A stretch of 30,377 nucleotides of DNA. Source: Syntrophorhabdaceae bacterium PtaU1.Bin034. GTDB taxonomy: Bacteria > Desulfobacterota_G > Syntrophorhabdia > Syntrophorhabdales > WCHB1-27. Position numbers and translations under genes: made by a program. The notes under the pieces are model-generated. The model was not told the origin of the DNA. It saw nothing but the letters and a program-made list of their open reading frames with translations, and did no database searches. This document shows positions 15,745 to 22,839 of this stretch, in pieces. The stretch spans positions 1 to 30,377 of the forward strand of contig MVRP01000034.1 in the NCBI GenBank assembly GCA_002067405.1. The letters run 5' to 3'. The number at the start of each line of letters is the position of its first letter. The stretch's first letter is position 1.

Positions 15745-16742
15745 TTCTTGGGTACTGCCTCTGTCTTTGTTGATGACGTTTCGGTTTTAGCGGGTGCTGC
15801 TTCTGTCTTGGCGGGCGCAGCTCCTTCTTTCTGAGCCTCCGGCTGGGCCTTTGCGTCAGGGGCTGCTTTTTCAGCGCCTTCCGTCTTGGCAGGCGCTTCG
15901 TCCTTCTTTGCTTCCTCTTTCAGCACATCTTCGTTGATGACGACTTTCGCATTCTTCTTCAGGTCCTCAATGTACCCCTGCAGCACTTCGGTCTGCTTTT
16001 CCTGCATCATCTTCTGTCGTATGAAGTCCTTCACTTCTGCAAACGGCACATAAGTACCCGCCCTCATCCCTTCGAGCTTGATAATATGATACCCCAGCTG
16101 GGTTTTGACAGGTGGCGCGATCTGCCCGACCTTGGTGAGCTTGAATGCGGCCTCTTCATATTCGGGGATCAATGTTCCTTTCGGATGGTACCCGATATTG
16201 CCTCCCGTGGTCTTGGCGCTCGGATCAATCGAATACTTCTTGGCCAGCTCGGCGAAATCCTCGCCTTTTGCGATCCTGGCCTGGATCTCCTTGGCTTCCT
16301 GCTCAGTCTTTACGACGATCTGCCTGGTCTCTATCTCCCTTTCTTTTTTAAACTCTTCTTTGTGGGAGTCGTAGTACTTCTGCAGATCCTGGTCCGAGAA
16401 CTTGGACTCGGTGCTGACCTTCTTTTTGAGCAGCGTCTCTATTATCAACTGTTCTTTTATATCTGAAAGACGGTCCTGGAATTCCTTGTCCTTCTCGAGG
16501 TTTTCCTTCTTTGCCTCTTTCAGGAGAAGCTTCTTTACCACCAGCCGGTCGAGGAAATTCTTCTTGCCGCTCGGGGTAGCTACAAGCATCTTCATGTTCA
16601 TGGGGATCTTGTCCAGCTCGCTGTTAAACTCTTGCATCGTGACCTTTTCTCCGTCGATCGTGGCCACTACTTTACCCTCTTCTTTTTTCGAACAGGCAAA
16701 AAGTGGCAAAAACAGAAGGAGAAGGACTAGATATTTTTTCAT
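15741..16742 (-). CDS. Parvulin-type peptidyl-prolyl isomerase lipoprotein
   Basis: This 333-residue protein begins MKKYLVLLLLFLPLFAC, a lipoprotein signal with a cysteine after LFA, so it should be anchored in a membrane facing the periplasm. A SurA-N-like helical region (VATIDGEKVTMQEFNSEL) precedes a parvulin domain containing ETRQIVVKTEQEAKEIQARI and TQLGYHIIKLEG. The last 60 residues are low complexity with three APAKTE repeats. The start at 16742 is preferred over the ATG at 16754 because GAGGTG lies six bases upstream and the lipobox then sits at the usual distance. It lies 26 bases after mfd and overlaps surA by four bases. Confidence 0.87.
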   Translation of the reverse strand: MKKYLVLLLLFLPLFACSKKEEGKVVATIDGEKVTMQEFNSELDKIPMNMKMLVATPSGKKNFLDRLVVKKLLLKEAKKENLEKDKEFQDRLSDIKEQLIIETLLKKKVSTESKFSDQDLQKYYDSHKEEFKKEREIETRQIVVKTEQEAKEIQARIAKGEDFAELAKKYSIDPSAKTTGGNIGYHPKGTLIPEYEEAAFKLTKVGQIAPPVKTQLGYHIIKLEGMRAGTYVPFAEVKDFIRQKMMQEKQTEVLQGYIEDLKKNAKVVINEDVLKEEAKKDEAPAKTEGAEKAAPDAKAQPEAQKEGAAPAKTEAAPAKTETSSTKTEAVPKK

Positions 16743-16768
16743 TAAACACCTCATTTTTTTGTCTTATA

Positions 16769-19700
16769 TCATACCGCAACAAGCTGCTTCAATACATTTC
16801 TTGTTGTGCTTACAATATCTTCGGGCTGCTGATCGTTCTGAATTACAATCCGTCCGTCCGGCAGTAGCTTCACACGGCCTTTGTCCTCTTTTACCATCTT
16901 AAGGATCTTTTTCATGTCTAATGGTGTGTGATCGGTCACATGGAGGATAACTTGTTTGCCCGCATACTCCAGCCGCCTCACCTTCATTCTTGTAAGAAGC
17001 GTCTTAAGGCTTATGATTTCAAGCAGGTTCCGGAGGGGGTCCGGGATCGGTCCATAACGGTCTTTCAACTCCTCCTCCATGCCTGCAAGCTCGTCCTCGG
17101 CCTTGATCTTCGAGAGCCGCTTGTACGTGAGAAGCTTGCTCGTCTCGTCGCCGATATAGGAATCAGGTATAAAGGCGCTCAGGGGAAGATTGACCTCTGT
17201 CGCCGGCTCCTCTTCCTGTCTTCCCTCATTCCTCAGTTCTTTGACGGCCTCCTCCAGCATGCGGCAGTAGAGCTCGAAACCTATGATATCGATATGGCCG
17301 GACTGCTCCTTCCCGAGCAGGTTACCGGCACCCCTTATCTCCAGATCATAGTTGGCCACCTTCAACCCGGACCCCAGCTCGGTCATTTCCTCCATGATCT
17401 TGAGCCGCGTCAGGGCATCTCTCGCGAGCACCTCTTCCCTGGGCACCAGCAGGTACGCGTAGCTCTGCTTCGTGCTCCTGCCGACCCTGCCCCTGAGCTG
17501 ATAGAGGTCGGCAAGGCCGAACCTGTGGGCGTTGTTGATGAAGATCGTGTTGACATTCGAGATGTCGAGGCCCGATTCAATAATGTTCGTAGAGAGGAGG
17601 AGTTCCAGTTTGCCGGCGATGAAGTCGAGCATGATGTGCTCCAGTTGCTTCTCGTTCATCCGGCCGTGGGCCACTGCCATCTTCACCTCAGGCAGAATCT
17701 TCTTCAGGTGTTCGTAGACGACGCCGATATTGTAGATCACGTTATGGACAAAGAAGACCTGGCCTCCCCTCTGAAGCTCGTCCATGACGGCCTTTCTGAT
17801 CACGCCGTCGTTGAACTTCAGTACCTGCGTCTTTACCGCAAGCCGGTCCAGGGGAGGGGTATTGATAATGCTGAGGTCCTTGATCCCGGTGATTGCCATG
17901 TGGAGGGTCCTCGGGATAGGGGTTGCGCTGAGGGTGAGCACATCGACGTTCTTTTTCAGGAGCTTGAGCTTCTCCTTGTGCTTCACGCCGAAGCGGTGTT
18001 CCTCATCGACAATGAGCAGGCCCAGGTCTTTGAACTGGACATCTTTCTGAAGGAGCCGATGGGTGCCGATGACCATGTCCGCCCCACCCTTCTTCAACTG
18101 CTCGATGCTGCGGGCCTGCTCTTCCCTGGAGCGGAACCGGCTCAACATTTCTATGGTAACCGGGTAATCCTTGAACCTTTCGGAAAACGTCTTGTAATGC
18201 TGCTGCGCGAGGACGGTGGTCGGGACAAGGAGCGCAACCTGCTTGTTGTCGATCATCGCCTTGAAGGAAGCCCGGATGGCCACCTCCGTCTTCCCGAAGC
18301 CCACATCGCCGCACACGACCCGGTCCATGGGCCTCTCCCTCATCAGATCGTCCAGGACCTCCCGGATGACCCGTGTCTGGCCCTCGGTCTCCTCGTACTC
18401 AAACCGTTCTTCCATCTCCCGGAAAAGCTCGTCGTCGGGCGGGAATGCGTGGCCTTTCGCCAGCTCCCTCTCCGCGTAGAACTGGATAAGCTCCTTCGCG
18501 ATGTCCTCAACGTACTTCTTGACCTTCTTCTTGGCGTTCTTCCAGTAGCCGGCGCCCAGTTTGTCGATCTTGGGCCTCGACTTCTCGCCGCCTATATATT
18601 TCTGGACCAACTCCAGAGAGTCGACAGGCACGTACAGCTTATCCTCGTCCTGGTACTCGATCAGCAGAAAGTCCTTCTCGCAGCCGCCGACCTTTATCTT
18701 CTTGATGCCCTTGTACACACCTATGCCGTTATCGACGTGGACGACATACTCTCCGATCGTAAGGTCCTTGAAAGAATTGAGGAATTCGTCAGTCCCCTCC
18801 CATTTCTGTTTCACGGCGCGCTTTTTCGGGCCAACAATATCTTCTTCCGTAAGGATGATTATGCTCTTCGTCCTGAAGCCCCTTCTGAGCGGGCCGATCA
18901 CGATGCCCCATTCCTTCTCTTTTTTGAGGGACATGCCGTTAAGAATGGGAAGGGCTATATCGTAGTTCCTGAGGATCTCCTGCAGTCTTTCGCCTTGATG
19001 ACGATTTGCAGCAAAAAGATAGACAAAAGGATGTGAGGACCACTCCCCCTTCAGCTTTTCCGTCAAGGACCGGAAAATCTCCGTCCTGCGGGCCTCGAAA
19101 ATCTCCCGCAGGTCCTTATTGGACACCGCTTCCAGGACTTCCCCCTCCTCATCCCCTTTTATGCCTGACACATCGATATTGAGAAGAGAAAGAAATCTGT
19201 CCCTGATCGCGTCGGCGTTGCCCGGTGGTTGGTCATCGGCACTTTTCCGGGTAAACGTATCGAGGCCCTTGTGCACTACCACTCCGTTCTCCGGCAGGTA
19301 GTCCATGATCGTGATGTCGCCATCCGGAGAGAGGCGCGCCGGGATAAGGATGCACCGCTCAATCTCACCCTGCGACCTTTGGCTGACAGGGTCAAAGAGC
19401 CTGAGAGAGTAGACCTCGTCACCCAGCAGCTCAATGCGGATCGGCTTGGGTGAGGACGGAGGGAAGACGTCCATAATAGCCCCTCTCCTCGCAAACTCAC
19501 CCTGTTCCCGCACGAGGGATGCCGGCTCGTAGCCCGCCGAATAGAGGTAATCGACCACCTTTTCCTGAAAAAGGGTCTGGCCGAACTCCACTTCAAACGA
19601 CTTTTCCCTTAACAGCCTCGGCGGAAAGAGCGGGTGATCAAGGGCGGCCAGCGGGAAAAGACCGATAAAATCGGCTTCGTTGGTAAGGCGGTAGAGAAAA

Positions 19701-19933
19701 CTCAGCCTTTTTGCCTCATCTTCCCTTTCGAAAATTCTGTGACTGTAGACGGGAAAATAGCTCACCTCCCTGCCCGCAAAGAATTCCATCTCTTCCTTGA
19801 GGAGCAGGGCCTCGTCCTCGCTCTCATAGAAGACCACGACTCGCCGGCCCTGGATTTGCGAGACGAAAAGGGAGATGAAAGACTCGATCTTTCCGGTTAT
19901 GTATATAAAGCCTTTGTCCGGTAGCGGATACAT
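16769..19933 (-). CDS. mfd: Transcription-repair coupling factor Mfd
   Basis: This 1054-residue ATP-dependent translocase removes RNA polymerase stalled at DNA lesions and recruits UvrA. The order is canonical: UvrB-like N-terminal modules (about 1-340), RNA polymerase-interacting domain (about 390-450, GEYVVHVDNGIGVYKGI), helicase motor with Walker A GDVGFGKT at 542-549 and DEEH at 643-646, then RecG-like TRG motif region and a C-terminal UvrA-inhibition domain. It is slightly shorter than E. coli Mfd (about 1148). No strong Shine-Dalgarno precedes the ATG. The short leader is instead rich in hairpins. It heads the mfd-ppiC-surA-pdxA group, an arrangement I have seen in related deltaproteobacterial genomes. 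Confidence 0.96.
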   Translation of the reverse strand: MYPLPDKGFIYITGKIESFISLFVSQIQGRRVVVFYESEDEALLLKEEMEFFAGREVSYFPVYSHRIFEREDEAKRLSFLYRLTNEADFIGLFPLAALDHPLFPPRLLREKSFEVEFGQTLFQEKVVDYLYSAGYEPASLVREQGEFARRGAIMDVFPPSSPKPIRIELLGDEVYSLRLFDPVSQRSQGEIERCILIPARLSPDGDITIMDYLPENGVVVHKGLDTFTRKSADDQPPGNADAIRDRFLSLLNIDVSGIKGDEEGEVLEAVSNKDLREIFEARRTEIFRSLTEKLKGEWSSHPFVYLFAANRHQGERLQEILRNYDIALPILNGMSLKKEKEWGIVIGPLRRGFRTKSIIILTEEDIVGPKKRAVKQKWEGTDEFLNSFKDLTIGEYVVHVDNGIGVYKGIKKIKVGGCEKDFLLIEYQDEDKLYVPVDSLELVQKYIGGEKSRPKIDKLGAGYWKNAKKKVKKYVEDIAKELIQFYAERELAKGHAFPPDDELFREMEERFEYEETEGQTRVIREVLDDLMRERPMDRVVCGDVGFGKTEVAIRASFKAMIDNKQVALLVPTTVLAQQHYKTFSERFKDYPVTIEMLSRFRSREEQARSIEQLKKGGADMVIGTHRLLQKDVQFKDLGLLIVDEEHRFGVKHKEKLKLLKKNVDVLTLSATPIPRTLHMAITGIKDLSIINTPPLDRLAVKTQVLKFNDGVIRKAVMDELQRGGQVFFVHNVIYNIGVVYEHLKKILPEVKMAVAHGRMNEKQLEHIMLDFIAGKLELLLSTNIIESGLDISNVNTIFINNAHRFGLADLYQLRGRVGRSTKQSYAYLLVPREEVLARDALTRLKIMEEMTELGSGLKVANYDLEIRGAGNLLGKEQSGHIDIIGFELYCRMLEEAVKELRNEGRQEEEPATEVNLPLSAFIPDSYIGDETSKLLTYKRLSKIKAEDELAGMEEELKDRYGPIPDPLRNLLEIISLKTLLTRMKVRRLEYAGKQVILHVTDHTPLDMKKILKMVKEDKGRVKLLPDGRIVIQNDQQPEDIVSTTRNVLKQLVAV

Positions 19934-19934
19934 A

Positions 19935-19974
19935 TTATCTGGATAACAAAGAGAGGCGGCCCCTGGCAGCCGCC
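19935..19974 (-). promoter_or_regulatory. Structured mfd leader
   Basis: Within the predicted 49-base mfd leader, GGCGGC (19955-19960) pairs with GCCGCC (19969-19974) around eight bases. A second small inverted repeat, TTATC-TG-GATAA (19935-19946), sits against the ATG. Together with a missing Shine-Dalgarno this suggests limited or structurally controlled translation. Confidence 0.35.
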
Positions 19975-19988
19975 CTCAAATGAGGATA

Positions 19989-20017
19989 ATTATATCAGTT
20001 TTTTCGGGGATTATCAG
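19989..20017 (-). promoter_or_regulatory. mfd promoter
   Basis: On the minus strand CTGATA (20017-20012) precedes a perfect TATAAT (19994-19989) by 17 bases. The predicted start is about 19982, and a palindromic CCTCATTTGAGG lies at that point. Confidence 0.55.
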
Positions 20018-20085
20018 TAGTAGGGAAGCGAGCTGAGTGAGTCAGGTAGCGCGACGCGCAAGGTAAGGTGCCGTTCCTCTCATCC

Positions 20086-20120
20086 TCTCAACTTCTTATC
20101 TTCTCAACTTCTCAACTTCT
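20086..20120. repeat. Short repeat, three copies of TCTCAACTTCT
   Basis: The 11-base unit TCTCAACTTCT occurs exactly at 20086, 20102 and 20110, the last two sharing bases. The stretch is strongly pyrimidine-rich on the plus strand and sits just downstream of the lytic transglycosylase. Apart from this and the mfd promoter, the 19934-20126 interval shows nothing else. Confidence 0.5.
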
Positions 20121-20126
20121 TGTCTC

Positions 20127-20714
20127 TCACGGTCCCGGCAGGACGGTGAGCGTCCTCGAGTATTCCTTCATCACGGCACGCGTGAAGCGTCCATCGGGCT
20201 TCATCTTCTTGCCCGCCTGGGCTCTGGCCTTTGTTGATCCGTTGTTATAGGCGTGCAAGGCGTACGGCAGGCTTTCAAAAGCGTCAATGAGTTTTGAGAG
20301 GTGGTGCACTCCGATCTTTATGTTCTTCTCCGGCTCATGGAGCTGGGAATCCCCCTTCCACTCCATGCCTATGTCCTTGGCCACGGTCTTCGCGAGGGAA
20401 GGCTTTATTTGCAGAAGTCCGATGGCGCCCTTTCGTGAGACCGCATCGTGTTTGAAGTTGCTCTCGACTTTCATGAGCGCCAAGATAAGCCGGTAATCCA
20501 CGTTGCATCTTCTCGATTCAAAGAGTACATGACGGGCAATGGCCCTCAGCCGGTCGTCGCTCAACTTCACCTTCTCATTCTTGAGATACGTCACGATTTC
20601 CCCGATGGTCTTCTGATAACGGCTCGTCTCTGTCCCGGCATTCGCCGGACAAAGCAAAGAACATAACAAAATAGCCGTAATGAGACAGGTTCGTATTACC
20701 CTGCAGCAGCCCAT
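20127..20714 (-). CDS. SLT-family lytic transglycosylase
   Basis: This exported protein of about 195 residues would cleave peptidoglycan glycan strands with formation of an anhydro product. A signal peptide (CLITAILLCSLLCPANA) precedes the mature part. The goose-lysozyme-like catalytic region contains ILALMKVESNFKHDAVS with the catalytic glutamate in VESNF, then KGAIGLLQIKPSLAKTV and YALHAYNNGS, the usual family landmarks. The start is uncertain: ATG codons at 20714 and 20726 and a TTG at 20750 are in frame, none with a convincing ribosome site. I chose 20714 because it gives a normal signal peptide. It stands alone, divergent from the hdr operon. Confidence 0.85.
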   Translation of the reverse strand: MGCCRVIRTCLITAILLCSLLCPANAGTETSRYQKTIGEIVTYLKNEKVKLSDDRLRAIARHVLFESRRCNVDYRLILALMKVESNFKHDAVSRKGAIGLLQIKPSLAKTVAKDIGMEWKGDSQLHEPEKNIKIGVHHLSKLIDAFESLPYALHAYNNGSTKARAQAGKKMKPDGRFTRAVMKEYSRTLTVLPGP

Positions 20715-20988
20715 AAAATAAAGCATGGAGCCGTGCAGGACAAGTGTCAATCCGACCGGTGAGGCGCAGCCCGACCCGGAGAAAACAAAAACCCTTTATT
20801 ATGAATGGAAAACCGAAGAAAACGAGAAAAGGGCTGCAAACCAAAAGAATGGACGCGATGACTTTAGTATCAGGATATTTCACCAACATACATACCCTGA
20901 AGAACAAAGCCGTATCAGGCGATGCCTGACAATCAATATATGTCCGGCCTGCCCTGCCCGCGCTCCTCCCAAAAACTTACTTCCCTTA

Positions 20989-20997
20989 TGTTATAAT
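20989..20997 (+). promoter_or_regulatory. Extended -10 promoter of the hdr-met operon
   Basis: TGTTATAAT gives a perfect TATAAT (20992-20997) with TG one base upstream; the -35 region has no good match. Transcription would begin near 21004, about 70 bases before hdrC. The remaining part of 20715-21073 holds a frame of about 42 codons from 20801 with no ribosome site, and nothing else I can support. Confidence 0.5.
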
Positions 20998-21073
20998 TTA
21001 CCACCTTTGGGGTTTCCAAAACGGCCCGAATTTAACTTGTAAGCATGATCGTTTTACCCCCACGAGGAGATAT

Positions 21074-21604
21074 ATGCACGATCCGGCGTTTTTGAAAGAG
21101 ATGGAAGAGAAGAGCGGCGAGCACATAAGTACCTGTTATCAGTGCTATCGCTGCACGAACGGTTGTCCTGCCCTGGCAGAAATGGACCTGTACCCCCACA
21201 AGCTCATCCGCCACATTATCCTCGGCAACAAGGAGAAGGTGGTTGGGGCGAAGACTCCCTGGGCCTGCCTCCAGTGCTATACCTGCAGCGTGCGGTGCCC
21301 CAATGACATCGATATTGCCCATGTGCTCAACACGCTGCGGAAGGTGGCGGCTGCCGAGGGCAAGGGGACCCGGGACGATACGTGGGTTTTCGACAAGCTT
21401 TTCCTCGACAATGTGGAGAAGCACGGCAGGCTCAACGAGACGGAAGTGATGATACGCTACAAGCTGGCGAAGAAAAATCTTTTTGACATGAACGATGCAG
21501 GCATGGGCATGCGCATGTTCCTGAAAGGCAGGATGGGCCTCAAGCCGCACAACATAAAGAGCAAGGCCGATCTCAAGAAAATGTTCGAGAAGCTGAAGGG
21601 TTAA
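21074..21604 (+). CDS. hdrC: Heterodisulfide reductase-like subunit C (HdrC)
   Basis: This 176-residue protein carries two [4Fe-4S] motifs, Cys21-x2-Cys24-x2-Cys27-x3-Cys31 and Cys65-x2-Cys68-x2-Cys71-x3-Cys75, the hallmark of HdrC. It would wire electrons between HdrA and HdrB in the cytoplasm. The ATG follows GAGGAG by four bases. It is the first gene of a seven-gene operon and is separated from hdrB by four bases. A role in a MetF-linked complex, rather than CoB-CoM heterodisulfide reduction, is inferred from the downstream genes. Confidence 0.9.
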   Translation: MHDPAFLKEMEEKSGEHISTCYQCYRCTNGCPALAEMDLYPHKLIRHIILGNKEKVVGAKTPWACLQCYTCSVRCPNDIDIAHVLNTLRKVAAAEGKGTRDDTWVFDKLFLDNVEKHGRLNETEVMIRYKLAKKNLFDMNDAGMGMRMFLKGRMGLKPHNIKSKADLKKMFEKLKG

Positions 21605-21608
21605 GGTA

Positions 21609-22469
21609 ATGAGAACGCTCTCCTACTATCCCGGCTGTTCCATGAAGGCCGGAAGCAAATTTTACGAGGCTTCGCTGAAAAAAGTCCTGCCCGTCTACGG
21701 CATCGCCCTGAAAGAAGTGGATGACTGGTCCTGCTGCGGCGCTTCTGCAGCCCACACGGTAAGCGAAATGGCAGGCTACGCCCTCGCGGCGCGCAATATC
21801 GCCGCAGCCGAGCCGGACGGCCTCGATCTGGTGGCGCCCTGCTCCGCCTGCTACAGCCGCTCAAAGATCGTCAACGAGAAGATGCGCGAGGACCGGGTGC
21901 TTCAGGAAAAGATCAACGAGGTGATCGAACCTTTGAAATGGACCGGCTCGATAGAGGTCAAGAATATTGTCGAGATATTTTCGGACTACGTGGGTCTTGC
22001 CGAAATCGCCCGCAAGAACAAGTACGACCTCTCGGCGCTTAAGATCGCACCTTATTACGGCTGCGTCCTCACGAGGCTGACGAGGGTCAAACCTTTTGAC
22101 GACCGGGAAAACCCGGAGAGTATGGATGACCTCCTCGGCGCCCTCGGCGCCGGCCTCATCAACTGGCCTTACAAGATGGAGTGCTGCGGTGCAAGTAAAA
22201 CGATCACCCACCGGGAGACCACAAGAAGGCTGTCCGACAAGATCATGGATATGGCGATCAACAGGGGCGCTAACGTCATTGTCACGCCCTGCCCGCTTTG
22301 CCAGATGAACCTTGATCTCCTGCCGTCCCTCGGCAGGACTGCGCCGTCCCTGCCCGTCCTCTTTCTCTCCGAGGTCTTCGAACTGGCCCTTTTCGGCCGG
22401 TTGGCAGGGCGAGGCTCCCATATGATCGCGACCGATACGGTGCTTTCCAGGGTGAAGGAGGCGGCGTGA
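21609..22469 (+). CDS. hdrB: Heterodisulfide reductase-like subunit B (HdrB), two CCG domains
   Basis: This 286-residue protein has two full cysteine-rich CCG domains: Cys10, Cys42-Cys43, Cys78, Cys81 and Cys152, Cys192-Cys193, Cys228, Cys231. In methanogen HdrB these bind two noncubane [4Fe-4S] clusters that reduce a disulfide. In bacterial MetF-linked complexes the HdrB substrate is not established. All ten ligands are present, so the site should be functional. The start is 4 bases after hdrC, with AAGG as a ribosome site. The next gene begins one base after its stop. Confidence 0.9.
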   Translation: MRTLSYYPGCSMKAGSKFYEASLKKVLPVYGIALKEVDDWSCCGASAAHTVSEMAGYALAARNIAAAEPDGLDLVAPCSACYSRSKIVNEKMREDRVLQEKINEVIEPLKWTGSIEVKNIVEIFSDYVGLAEIARKNKYDLSALKIAPYYGCVLTRLTRVKPFDDRENPESMDDLLGALGAGLINWPYKMECCGASKTITHRETTRRLSDKIMDMAINRGANVIVTPCPLCQMNLDLLPSLGRTAPSLPVLFLSEVFELALFGRLAGRGSHMIATDTVLSRVKEAA

Positions 22470-22470
22470 T

Positions 22471-22821
22471 ATGGAATTGCAGGAAAAGCTCGATTTCATC
22501 AAAACATATGACCCTGACGGCATGGAGCGGCTGAAACGTCTCCTCGATAAAAAGCCTTACCTCATGGACAAGAATGTTTACGGCGAATGTTTCACGGAGC
22601 GGCAGTTCAATCTCGTCTTCGATCCCCTTCTGAAGGCCGCCTATGACCGGGCGCGCATCCTGCAGGCGATCGGCGAAAAAGAGAGCACGGTGCCGGCCCT
22701 GAGCGGGCACCTTGCCATGGAGTCCTTCAAGGTGTTCGAGTATGTCAAAGACCTCCTCAAGAGAAATCAGATAGAGATCGCAGGATTCGAGGACAGAAAC
22801 CCAACCTACAGAAGAAAGTAA
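22471..22821 (+). CDS. Small winged-helix-like protein inside the hdr operon
   Basis: This 116-residue protein has no family I can name with certainty. The central part ILQAIGEKESTVPALSGHLA followed by MESFKVFEYVKDLLKRNQIE has the spacing of a winged helix-turn-helix: helix, TVxxLS turn, recognition-like helix, wing with RNQIEIAG. There are no cysteines other than Cys40. The ATG follows AGGAGGCGG from within hdrB, one base after its stop, so it should be made at stoichiometry with HdrB. It could be a local regulator or a structural adaptor of the complex; its position between hdrB and hdrA favours cotranslation with the complex. Confidence 0.7.
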   Translation: MELQEKLDFIKTYDPDGMERLKRLLDKKPYLMDKNVYGECFTERQFNLVFDPLLKAAYDRARILQAIGEKESTVPALSGHLAMESFKVFEYVKDLLKRNQIEIAGFEDRNPTYRRK

Positions 22822-22839
22822 AAGAAGAGCGAATAGAGC

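Noticed and set aside
16928..19036. A 702-codon open frame on the plus strand
   Set aside because: It lies antisense to mfd, whose domains are unmistakable. The translation is rich in Leu/His/Asp repeats typical of a shadow of a GC-biased gene.
20575..20907. A minus-strand frame with a hydrophobic stretch upstream of the lytic transglycosylase
   Set aside because: It overlaps the well-supported transglycosylase in another frame, has no ribosome site, and the hydrophobic part is probably a by-product of A-rich sequence on the opposite strand.
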